From contig JABDGE010000004.1 of the NCBI GenBank assembly GCA_013286235.1, positions 1 through 54,758 on the forward strand: a DNA stretch of 54,758 nt, given 5' to 3'. Below the pieces are notes generated by a model that was given only the letters and a program-made list of their open reading frames with translations, made no database searches and was not told the origin of the DNA. How positions within the stretch are numbered: the stretch's first letter is position 1; each line of letters starts with the position of its first letter. Source of the stretch: Bacteroidota bacterium. Its GTDB lineage: Bacteria; Bacteroidota; Bacteroidia; Sphingobacteriales; Sphingobacteriaceae. Shown here piece after piece: positions 17,679-25,797 of this stretch. The position numbers were made by a program, and so were the translations under genes.

Positions 17679-20600
17679 CTATGCGTTTTCGACCTCCTGG
17701 TGCACCTCTGCCTTAAAACTAATAATGAATTTGGTTCCTTTGCCCGGTTCGCTCTCCACTTCCATCGATCCATTGGCTGCATTTACTATTTTCTTGGCTA
17801 AAAAAAGGCCTATGCCCTGCCCTTCAACTTCCTGGTTCAGCCTGCCATACATTTCAAATATCTTACTTATACTTCTTTTGGGTATGCCCATCCCGTTATC
17901 CTCAACCGCGAGCGTAATGAAATCCCCGTCGGCTACCGTCCGGATATGAATGACCGGTGGCTCATCGCGCTTAAATTTTATTGCATTGGAGACCAGGTTA
18001 TAGATAATGCTGCGCAGGTTCTTTTTGGAGAACAGGATCGCTTTTACCTGCAGGTCGCGCACAATCACCGCCGCTGACAATTTGATCTTGTCTTCCAGGC
18101 TCCACTCAATATTGTTAAGTATTTCGTCAACGTCCACTTTCTCTAAAACGATCATATCGCCTTCTATCCGGGCAATAGTGGCTATGTCGGTTATCAGCTC
18201 GCGGTATTTATGGATCGAGCCATTGATCATGTTCAAAAAGTCAAGCAGTTTCGGTTCCGAAAGCGTTATTTTGTTCATGATATTAATACTGGTCTCGATA
18301 TTGGCCAGGGGCGCCAGCAAGTCGTGCGAAGCGGCATGGATAAAATGGTCCAGGTCTGCATTGATCCGCACCAGCGTCTTATTTTTCCGGGCCAGTTCAA
18401 GCTGCGCCTTTTTCAAGGCGGTTATATCGTTAAAAGTAATAACCGCGCCTGTGTTTTTATTGCCTGCCTGCTGCACATAAGGCATGGTCATTATCTGGTA
18501 CCATTTGCCGTTGTTGGTTTCAATTTCTTTGGTGATAACGCTTCCATCAGCCAGCACCTTTTTAACATCTTCAATTATTGTTTCTAATTTGATATTAGTT
18601 GATATATTGCTCAGCGGCCTGCCAACGTCGGTTTCGAGCAAGTTGATCTGTTTTACCGTTCCGGGTGAAAACTTCATCAGCAGCAGGTCGTTGTTGATAA
18701 ACAATTGCCCGTTCACATTACTTCTGAAATAGTTGTTCAAATCGTCATTCAGCTCCAGCAGCTCTTTGTTCTTCAATTGATAATCGGAATTGATCGTATC
18801 GAGCTCCTCGTTTACCGATTGCATTTCCTCGTTGGTGCTTTGCATTTCTTCATTTGCCGAAAGCAGTTCTTCGTTAAAGGATTGCATGTTCTCGTTCGAG
18901 GCGTCGAGCTGCTCGTACGAAGAATGCAGCTTTACTTTAAGCTCCTTAACTTCCTCTTCCAGGTTTGCGGTATATTGGTCAAGGTTCAGCTTTTCGTCAA
19001 AAACCTCCTCATCCTGCATGGAAGAACCGGTTGATACAGCTTCCTTAAAAGTAACCATCAGCAATTTTTGCGCGCCTTTTTTAAGCGTTAAAGGGCTAAC
19101 AGATACATTTACCCTGATACCTTTTCCTCTGTATCTTATTTTTATACTATTGGCTGTGGCAGTAACGCCGGTTTTCAGCGCTGTGGTGCTTAGGGTATTA
19201 AATGCCATAGCCAGCTGCTTTGGCAAAAGTGTGGTGAGGTTTGAGCTAAAATGCTTGGGCAGCAGGTATTTGGTAGTATCGCCATAGGATTTAACCACGA
19301 AATTGTTTTCATCAACGCAAATGGCCAGGTAGCCAAGCTCGGTTGCTAAACTTTCATGTATCGCTTCGGCCAGGGCAGGATCGGTGTTTGCGATAGCGCC
19401 GGCCGCCGGGAAAGGCGACGGAATGCGCTTAACATCCAGGGCATCGGGGAACGAAAAAGCATCAAAGCTGACCGACCGCTTAGTTTCCAGGTTTTTATAG
19501 ATCTTCCATTTTTTATGCACTACCTCCAGGTTTCGGATAATAGGCATAGGGTTCTCGCTGGCGCCCAAAAACAAATAACCGTCCATTTTAAGCCCAAAAA
19601 GCAGCATGGCAAAGATCTTTTTTTGCAGAATGGGGGTCATATAGATCAGCAGGTTGCGGCAACTGATGAATTGCATATTGCAATAAGGGGGATTTTTCAC
19701 CAGGTCGTGATTGGCAAAGATCACCATCTTCCGGATAAGGGGTTTTACCCTGTACGCATCTCCTTCCTTTAAAAAATAGGTGTCAAGCCGCTCCGCCGTT
19801 ACATTTTTTGCGATGCCCGCCGGGTATATGCCTTTGCCGGCATAGTGCAGGGCGACGGTGTCCACATCCGTTGCAAATATTTTTACCACCGTATCTTTAT
19901 AGTCGTCGGTCAACAGCTCGGCGATCAAAATGGCAATGGAATAAACCTCCTCGCCCGTTGCACAGCCTGCTACCCACATTTTTAGTTCTTCGCCGGGGGC
20001 CAGCCGTTTCAAGATATCCGGAAACACACCGGATTCAATAAATTCAAACGCCTCCTTGTCCCTAAAAAAGGAAGTGACGCTGATCAGGAAATCTTTGGCA
20101 AGTCCCTCTATTTCGTCAGGATTTTTCCTCAGGAAGCCCAGGTAGGCCCGCAGCGACGAGAAATTATTCTGTGCAGCCCTTCTCAGGGTCCTCCTCAATA
20201 TGGTTGATTGTTTATACTCCGAAAAATCAAGCGGCAGCTTGTCCTTGATGAGGCTAACTATTGCCGTTAAGCTTTTTTCCTCCTCCTTCGTGTTAGTCGC
20301 CAGGCTTGAGCCATATTGGATATAGTCTTCAATGGCATTGGGCATCAGCTCGGGTTCTAAAATAAAATCCACCATCCCGGTGGCAATAGCATGCGAGGGC
20401 ATGCTGGCAAAATCCGAAGTTTCGGGGTCACGGGCGATAACCATCCCGCCTGCCTTCTTTATGGCTTTGACGCCTTCTGTGCCGTCAGAACCCAGGCCCG
20501 AAAGAATAACCCCGATGGCCTTATTGCCATATTCTTCTGCCAGGGAAATAAAAAACCGGTTGATGGTAAGGTGCGGGCCTTTTGTACTTTCCTTATCCGT

Positions 20601-20885
20601 TAAATGGAGGCTGGCCCCCTCGATGGTCATGTATTTATTGTTGGGTATAAGATACACCACGTTACATTCCACTGTCATACCATCTTTAGCTTCTTTCACC
20701 GCGAGTTTACTGTGCCCGCCGAGCAATTCAACCATCCGGCTTTTAAAATCCGACGATAAATGCTGTATGATGATATAGGAGACGCCGTCCAGCGGTGTAT
20801 GATCAAAAAAAGAATTGATCTCTTCCATTCCCCCGGCTGAGGCGCCAATGGCAATGATATGATTGGGTAACTCTGGTAACAGCAT
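17679..20885 (-). CDS. CheB-CheR-PAS-histidine kinase fusion protein
   Basis: From the preferred start MLLPELPNHIIAIGASAGG (20885; a longer frame begins at 20951) the protein has about 1068 residues. Domains in order: a CheB methylesterase (GASAGG serine, IIQHLSS histidine, GLGSDGTEG aspartate), a CheR methyltransferase (VAGCATGEE SAM loop; NMQFISCRNLLIYM), a long helix (about 645-725) rich in SANEEMQSTNEE repeats, a PAS domain, a HisKA box (HAASHDLLAPLAN) and an HATPase domain (NLVSNAIKFKRD, DNGMGIP, GQGIGLFLAKK). No receiver domain is present. Such fusions act in cytoplasmic signalling outside flagellar chemotaxis. No chemotaxis or motility genes lie in the window. The output partner is unknown. 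Confidence 0.9.
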   Translation of the reverse strand: MLLPELPNHIIAIGASAGGMEEINSFFDHTPLDGVSYIIIQHLSSDFKSRMVELLGGHSKLAVKEAKDGMTVECNVVYLIPNNKYMTIEGASLHLTDKESTKGPHLTINRFFISLAEEYGNKAIGVILSGLGSDGTEGVKAIKKAGGMVIARDPETSDFASMPSHAIATGMVDFILEPELMPNAIEDYIQYGSSLATNTKEEEKSLTAIVSLIKDKLPLDFSEYKQSTILRRTLRRAAQNNFSSLRAYLGFLRKNPDEIEGLAKDFLISVTSFFRDKEAFEFIESGVFPDILKRLAPGEELKMWVAGCATGEEVYSIAILIAELLTDDYKDTVVKIFATDVDTVALHYAGKGIYPAGIAKNVTAERLDTYFLKEGDAYRVKPLIRKMVIFANHDLVKNPPYCNMQFISCRNLLIYMTPILQKKIFAMLLFGLKMDGYLFLGASENPMPIIRNLEVVHKKWKIYKNLETKRSVSFDAFSFPDALDVKRIPSPFPAAGAIANTDPALAEAIHESLATELGYLAICVDENNFVVKSYGDTTKYLLPKHFSSNLTTLLPKQLAMAFNTLSTTALKTGVTATANSIKIRYRGKGIRVNVSVSPLTLKKGAQKLLMVTFKEAVSTGSSMQDEEVFDEKLNLDQYTANLEEEVKELKVKLHSSYEQLDASNENMQSFNEELLSANEEMQSTNEEMQSVNEELDTINSDYQLKNKELLELNDDLNNYFRSNVNGQLFINNDLLLMKFSPGTVKQINLLETDVGRPLSNISTNIKLETIIEDVKKVLADGSVITKEIETNNGKWYQIMTMPYVQQAGNKNTGAVITFNDITALKKAQLELARKNKTLVRINADLDHFIHAASHDLLAPLANIETSINIMNKITLSEPKLLDFLNMINGSIHKYRELITDIATIARIEGDMIVLEKVDVDEILNNIEWSLEDKIKLSAAVIVRDLQVKAILFSKKNLRSIIYNLVSNAIKFKRDEPPVIHIRTVADGDFITLAVEDNGMGIPKRSISKIFEMYGRLNQEVEGQGIGLFLAKKIVNAANGSMEVESEPGKGTKFIISFKAEVHQEVENA

Positions 20886-21083
20886 AATACGGGGATTTAA
20901 GGAACAGCTAATCCGGCACATGAAATCCGGCAAGAAAAGACTATCAGACAAATAAACCTACTATTAAATTTTTGAAAAGCAGGTATTTATTTACGTATGT
21001 ATGAATATTTATTATCTTACGAAATCACACAGCCTTTTCCCAAATAAGCCATTAAATACTTATTACTTCACCCGGGGCTGTAA

Positions 21084-21278
21084 TTATTTTAAAAAGCCAT
21101 ACGTCAATTTATCAATATCGCCTGTCGCCCCGAAAGACGCAATCGATACCGTATTGGTGTTGGGCATTTTGGTAATTACCTTTATGGTCATAAACAGCGC
21201 AAATCGCCGCGATGTAAAAAACATATCCAAGCCGTTAACGGAATTCACATCGACAAAAACCGGTATCCTGCCCCGCAA
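21084..21278 (-). CDS. Possible small protein (64 aa or less)
   Basis: A minus-strand frame 36 bp downstream of the 107-residue gene. Its tail (TIKVITKMPNTNTVSIASFG) looks like real coding sequence and internal ATGs at about residues 19 and 30 could give a shorter product of about 46 or 35 residues. I do not recognise it. It could be the last gene of the desaturase set, or chance. Confidence 0.28.
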   Translation of the reverse strand: MRGRIPVFVDVNSVNGLDMFFTSRRFALFMTIKVITKMPNTNTVSIASFGATGDIDKLTYGFLK

Positions 21279-21314
21279 ATAAAAAGAACGTCGAAATAAA
21301 CAGCCGATAAATAC

Positions 21315-21638
21315 CTATCTGCGCGGCCGGTTGGGGTTAAAAGCAATTAAGTATTGCAGCTCATCGCCGGCTAAACTTTCATTTTCACGTGTTTTCGAAA
21401 GCCCGTATTTAATGTCGGCCAGCTTCATTTTTACAAGTCTGAACAGTTCTCCCAATACTTCCGGCATTACACGGATGGCAACCGTGGGAAAATATCTTTT
21501 TTCGATTGACGTTTTTTCCTCGGCTGTGGTGAGGCTAAGCTCCCATCGTTCATCGGTTTTAAAGCCATTTTCTTTGGCGCAATTCCCAAGGTCAAATACA
21601 TATTCCCTTGCTTTCAATTCTGTAGTTTGCTCGCGCAT
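21315..21638 (-). CDS. Small hypothetical protein (107 aa) in the desaturase operon
   Basis: A 107-residue soluble protein that I do not recognise. It starts MREQTTELKAREYVFDLGNC and has a predicted mix of strands and helices with a basic C-terminus (NPNRPRR). It is the third gene of a tight leftward set: desaturase (21800-22534), a 44-residue gene (21640-21774), then this one, whose ATG lies a single base after the stop of the 44-residue gene (TAA-C-ATG). That arrangement points to translational coupling and one transcript. No catalytic motifs or membrane segments are visible. Confidence 0.65.
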   Translation of the reverse strand: MREQTTELKAREYVFDLGNCAKENGFKTDERWELSLTTAEEKTSIEKRYFPTVAIRVMPEVLGELFRLVKMKLADIKYGLSKTRENESLAGDELQYLIAFNPNRPRR

Positions 21639-21639
21639 G

Positions 21640-21774
21640 TTATTTGGATTTATTTTTATTTACTGTTATCAAACTGTCGTTTCTCGATTTTCCCGATTGA
21701 TAATCCGAGGGCGCTTTTTTGCCGACTGGATTCGGCGCCTTTTTTACGTTTTTACTGCCTTTGTCTTTGCTCAT
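21640..21774 (-). CDS. Small lysine-rich protein (44 aa) between desaturase and hypothetical gene
   Basis: A 44-residue frame starting MSKDKGSKNVKKAPNPVGKK and ending NKNKSK. It is very basic (many Lys, few hydrophobics) and probably unstructured. It lies 25 bp downstream of the desaturase and its stop codon is one base before the ATG of the 107-residue gene, so it is well placed as a translated operon member. Similar short MSK-K-rich proteins occur in Bacteroidota, in my recollection; function unknown. Confidence 0.5.
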   Translation of the reverse strand: MSKDKGSKNVKKAPNPVGKKAPSDYQSGKSRNDSLITVNKNKSK

Positions 21775-21799
21775 TGTTAGGTTGTTTAATATATGTGAT

Positions 21800-22534
21800 T
21801 TAAAATGCCTTCCGAAGCTTAATGATCCGCATCCAGTGCATCAGCTTTATCACCGGGTACACAGGGTCTATCTCAAACCATTTTTTACCGAAGTTGGCGC
21901 TGTTAGGATACCTGTGGTGATTATTTTGAAACAATTCGCCAAGCAGCAGAAAGTCAAAAGGCGAGGTGTTCTTCGATTTGTCCTTGTTATCGAAATTGGT
22001 GTAGCCGTATTTATGGCCGCACCAGTTTACAATGGCGCCTTGTATTGGTCCCATAAAAAAGTGGATGGGCAATAGCAGGAATAACCACCAATGGGCGGCA
22101 AAAAAAATATAGAAACAAGTATATGCCGCCCCGAAAATAATCCTTGAAGCAACGGATGAGCCCATCCTGTCGATCAGCGGCCACTCCGGGTAATAGCCTT
22201 TTGACCGTGCCTCCGGGTCTTTGGCCCGTTGTACATGGTCCTTAAAAGTTTTGAAAGTCGCACTCACCATATGATAGATGTCCTTGAAAAAATGAGGCGA
22301 ATGCGGGTCCTTTTCGGTATCGCTGAACGAATGATGGTCGCGGTGCATGGTGGCATATGCGCGGGGATTTAGAAATGACGTGCCTTCAAAAAAATAAGTC
22401 ATCAAATAAAAAACGCGTTCCCAGGCTTTACTGATGGTAAACATGCGATGGGCTGCATAACGGTGCTGAAAAAATGTTTGAAAGAACAATGACAGGAACC
22501 AGTGGGCAATAAAAAACAAAAAGATAATCAGCAT
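21800..22534 (-). CDS. Acyl-CoA / fatty-acid desaturase
   Basis: A 244-residue membrane di-iron desaturase. The three histidine boxes are HRYAAHR (about 24-30), HRDHH (about 64-68) and NNHHR near residue 210, with hydrophobic spans between. It is a compact version of stearoyl-CoA desaturase; many bacterial family members exceed 300 residues. Such enzymes introduce a cis double bond into acyl chains, usually to adjust membrane fluidity, and need an electron donor that is not encoded nearby. The next two small genes follow at 25 bp and 1 bp, so the three probably form one transcript. The 497-bp upstream spacer leaves room for its promoter. Confidence 0.88.
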   Translation of the reverse strand: MLIIFLFFIAHWFLSLFFQTFFQHRYAAHRMFTISKAWERVFYLMTYFFEGTSFLNPRAYATMHRDHHSFSDTEKDPHSPHFFKDIYHMVSATFKTFKDHVQRAKDPEARSKGYYPEWPLIDRMGSSVASRIIFGAAYTCFYIFFAAHWWLFLLLPIHFFMGPIQGAIVNWCGHKYGYTNFDNKDKSKNTSPFDFLLLGELFQNNHHRYPNSANFGKKWFEIDPVYPVIKLMHWMRIIKLRKAF

Positions 22535-23031
22535 AAATATGGTATTACATAGTAAATAACAGGCATGAAACTTTTTTGAGGAGAGACACGGATGTTGAGC
22601 GCGGCAACGTGATCTTTTCGCGTTGCTTAGTATCTGCCCGATTCACCGAAGCTAAATTTGCCGGTATGACCGAAGCAATGTGCGGGTAAAAAGAGATGTA
22701 GCGTTATATGGCAGGTTAATAATATAAACTCCGGAACTTGTGATTTGTTTTCTGTTACCTAAAATATATACAGGCTTCCGTAAAATCTCAGCGAAGGTAG
22801 TCAAATAGTTGAGGTAATCTGAATAAAATATAGGGCCAACATGTTTAACGATAAAAAAATGGAAAAGGGGTGAATTTAAAGCCGGGCAGTATCATTTCTA
22901 CCTTAAGAGGTTGTTGCAATCTCTATATTTTCAAATAGCTGGCTACTGATTATCGAAACTTTATCCTTAACACTTATCTTACAAAATAACTTCGACGGCA
23001 TAAAAAATTTGAATAGTTACCTGACGAACAG
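22535..23031. other. Gene-free spacer, nothing recognised
   Basis: About 500 AT-rich bases between the desaturase and the membrane PAS gene. I see no convincing gene, terminator or repeat; it should hold the desaturase promoter. Confidence 0.5.
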
Positions 23032-24678
23032 TTAAAGGATTGATTTTTCTTCAACCAAAGGATTTGAGCGAAGCCCCGTAAACGGCGAATTTAACAATCT
23101 TTTCTTTACAACAATTTGTTTTACCCCTTTGTCGGAAGCGTCCTCGGCCATTTCTATAATCACCTTGTCCAATCTTTCCAGCTCAAACTGCATGTATTCA
23201 AATGCTTCTTTATCCGAGGGATTATTCCGCAGTATCTCAACCAGGCCTTTTAAATTTGCCAGCGGACTGCGAACCAGGTGCGACTGTTTCCAGGCGATAT
23301 CTTTTATACTGTTTACGTGATCCTGTATTTGTTTATATGCGTTTTTTAAACGCCGCTCAGCTCCCTTTCGTTCGGTTATGTCCTCAAACTGGCTCACAAA
23401 ATATATTGGCCCGCCTTTTTTATTTGTAACGGTAGCTAAGTTGATGGATACCCATACAACGCTACCGTTTTTACAGATATACCTTTTTTCTACACGGTAG
23501 GTTTCATTTTTGCGCTTTATGGCATTATACATTATGTCGATAGATTCTGCCTGGTCATCCGGATGGGTCAGGTCATGGAATGACATGGAAAGTAACTCTT
23601 GTTCGCGGTATCCCACTATGTCGCACAAACGCTTATTTACTTTCAGCCACTTTCCTTTTAACGAAACCAGGGCCATCCCTATTGCGGAATGCTCAAATGC
23701 CGCCCGGAATTTTGATTCGCCTTCTTTTAATTTCTCCAATAGTTTAGTCAGCTTAGCCGAACGCTCTTCCACACGCTTTTCGAGTTGTTCGTTCATCGCC
23801 TTTACCTCTTCTTCCGCATTATGCCGCTGTATATCGAATTTATTCAGCCAATTAGCTGTGTGCCATATCAAGGCCGTGCCCAGCCAGGTAAAACAAATAA
23901 AAAGCAATGAAATACTGGTCTGCTCTGAAAATAACCGGTATCGCCGGGATGCAACACCGATGGCGCCTGCCGCTATAACAATAAAAATCAGCAGCAGGAT
24001 GACCTGCCGGGCCATAACATTGCCCACCAGTTTGCCGGTAAACATGTCGCTTAGGCCAAGCGAGGGATGTAACAACGATGCGATAAGCGACACGAAAAAA
24101 AACAGCACGGCAGTATGTACAGCCATAGCGCCTGCTAAGTAAGAATCATAAAATAACGAAAATCCATACAGGTACCCGACTATCGACAAGGCCGAAATTG
24201 CGGTAACAGCATGAAGTAAGTATTGCGCCACGGTATGCGACAGCCGCCTTTTAATGCTGAACCCGAAAAATGCAAGTCCCAATAGGATAAAACATACCGC
24301 AGTATTAGGAGACATCCGGCCGGGGAAGGGGTACTTTCGGACAATTGAAGTTGTATCGGCAATAAACAATTGATCAAATCCTGTATTAAAATTAAACAGG
24401 TACGCCAGTACAGACACAACGCCGGTAAGAATAATCAGAAAGGATAATACCAGGAAGACCAACGTATTGTAGTGCTTAATTTGATGTTGCGTAAGAAATA
24501 ATGCAGCGCCTAGCAAAACAAAGCATAGGGCGGTATTAAATTTCATTGCAACATACCCGGGGAATACCGTCTGTAAATAGGATATATGAAATTCCCAGCC
24601 AAAAATTACCAATGCCCCCGTCGCCAGGCTCAATAAGCTTACAACGGTAACGGCTGTTACTTTACGGTGAAGGTACAT
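23032..24678 (-). CDS. Membrane PAS protein with HisKA-like H-box but no ATPase domain
   Basis: A 548-residue protein with about eight hydrophobic segments in the first 270 residues, a coiled coil (about 285-320, EERSAKLTKLLEKL), one PAS domain (about 325-440; VGYREQELLSMSFHDLTHPD, then FEDITERK) and an H-box WKQSHLVRSPLANLKGL. It stops about 70 residues later, so the HATPase domain is absent. The downstream spacer holds no lost ATPase segment, so this is not a simple frameshift. Truncated 'H-box only' PAS proteins occur in Bacteroidota. It could sense a signal through its membrane domain and pair with another kinase, or be a phosphoacceptor only. Its start overlaps the end of a 64-residue frame by 22 bp. 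Confidence 0.8.
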   Translation of the reverse strand: MYLHRKVTAVTVVSLLSLATGALVIFGWEFHISYLQTVFPGYVAMKFNTALCFVLLGAALFLTQHQIKHYNTLVFLVLSFLIILTGVVSVLAYLFNFNTGFDQLFIADTTSIVRKYPFPGRMSPNTAVCFILLGLAFFGFSIKRRLSHTVAQYLLHAVTAISALSIVGYLYGFSLFYDSYLAGAMAVHTAVLFFFVSLIASLLHPSLGLSDMFTGKLVGNVMARQVILLLIFIVIAAGAIGVASRRYRLFSEQTSISLLFICFTWLGTALIWHTANWLNKFDIQRHNAEEEVKAMNEQLEKRVEERSAKLTKLLEKLKEGESKFRAAFEHSAIGMALVSLKGKWLKVNKRLCDIVGYREQELLSMSFHDLTHPDDQAESIDIMYNAIKRKNETYRVEKRYICKNGSVVWVSINLATVTNKKGGPIYFVSQFEDITERKGAERRLKNAYKQIQDHVNSIKDIAWKQSHLVRSPLANLKGLVEILRNNPSDKEAFEYMQFELERLDKVIIEMAEDASDKGVKQIVVKKRLLNSPFTGLRSNPLVEEKSIL

Positions 24679-24851
24679 AGCGAACTGTTTGTACCGTTTA
24701 TGGCCTTTATCTGTACGCTATCATCTATTATGCCAATATTGACAATTATCCGGGATCGCTGTTTTAATCTGCAATATCCGGCAGGCATTACATACTCATG
24801 AAAACTTGTTGGATCGGGTGTGGTAATAAAAATTGCACTGCGGCTGGCCAT
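24657..24851 (-). CDS. Possible small coupled protein (64 aa) upstream of membrane PAS gene
   Basis: A 64-residue frame whose codon use resembles neighbouring genes (MASRSAIFITTPDPTSFHEY...). Its last 22 bases overlap the start of the membrane PAS gene in another frame, a geometry seen in translationally coupled pairs. I do not recognise the protein. It could instead be a chance frame in the leader. Confidence 0.35.
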   Translation of the reverse strand: MASRSAIFITTPDPTSFHEYVMPAGYCRLKQRSRIIVNIGIIDDSVQIKAINGTNSSLCTFTVK

Positions 24852-25325
24852 GATGTTTAGGGTAAGCGGTATTTATTGAATACATTAAAGGTACACTTTA
24901 CTTCCATAAGTTGTATGAAGTATTTTGACGGTATTTTGTTAATCGCATATTACTCAGGCAAAACGTTTCATTTTTTAACGTATTCAGCGAACAGTTTTAT
25001 AGCATATTAGTCGTTTGAACAGCAAAATACTGAATTATATAAAACATATGCTTGTTTAAATTTCAATTCCTAAATACGCTGATCCTATCAAAACAGGCGC
25101 AACCATGGTCCATGCCGGAAGATCTCAAATCTTTAAAAAACAAATCCCCGCATTATAAGTTACTCCTTTCATATACACCATCAACTGGCATAACCAGCGC
25201 CCGCTATTCGAATGGAAGCAGTAATGACTTGTTTCCATTTCACAACTAACGCTTGCACTTAGGAATTACCATCATTCTTCTGCGGTAATGATTAAGCCTG
25301 ACCAATAAGTTTATTTAAATCATCG
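24852..25325. other. Gene-free divergent spacer, nothing recognised
   Basis: 474 AT-rich bases between divergent genes. A 65-residue frame at 25052-25249 lacks protein-like composition and I leave it out. Promoters for both sides must be here, but none is clear. Confidence 0.45.
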
Positions 25326-25736
25326 ATGAAACAGCACAACTATACACGGTATTTCCGTGTTTTTAAGCGGGATACTGTGGTTACAGAAATATCCACCAAT
25401 GACCTGTCAAGGCGAAAACTAAAGGCCGCAGGCAAGAACTGGCTGTTAGGCGATACAAAAATAATCCTTTGCGCAATTGCCGATGTTGCCTATAAACTGC
25501 CGGCTGATCACGCCTTATTTTATGGTTACTCCACAAAAGTTAAAGCGATGGAAATGGCGAAGGCGGGTGCCTTAAGCTACATCAATCACTTGATAGACGA
25601 AGGCGCATCCGGAACAGAAAGGCTGCTGCAGTACAGGCGGGACCATTACCAGGACCTGAATATTAACCTTGTTGAAGCGAATATTCATCAGCCGGAAAAT
25701 GATGAAAAGACTGCTTTATATCAACGGCCGGTATGA
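25326..25736 (+). CDS. Hypothetical protein (136 aa) before phosphoketolase
   Basis: A 136-residue soluble protein with no signal peptide or membrane segment. It opens MKQHNYTRYFRVFKRDTVVT, has an ISTNDLSRRKLKAAGKNWL block and ends in an acidic, polar tail. I do not recognise a family. Codon use matches neighbours and it precedes phosphoketolase by 61 bp on the same strand, so it may belong to the same transcript as phosphoketolase and the stress protein. No function can be assigned. Confidence 0.6.
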   Translation: MKQHNYTRYFRVFKRDTVVTEISTNDLSRRKLKAAGKNWLLGDTKIILCAIADVAYKLPADHALFYGYSTKVKAMEMAKAGALSYINHLIDEGASGTERLLQYRRDHYQDLNINLVEANIHQPENDEKTALYQRPV

Positions 25737-25797
25737 TCTTCATCATAAAATCACCGCGCCTGCCGCATTAATTTAGATTCATATAAAAACAATCAAA

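Noticed and set aside
25052..25249. 65-residue plus-strand frame
   Set aside because: Composition and codon use do not look coding and it matches no family I know.
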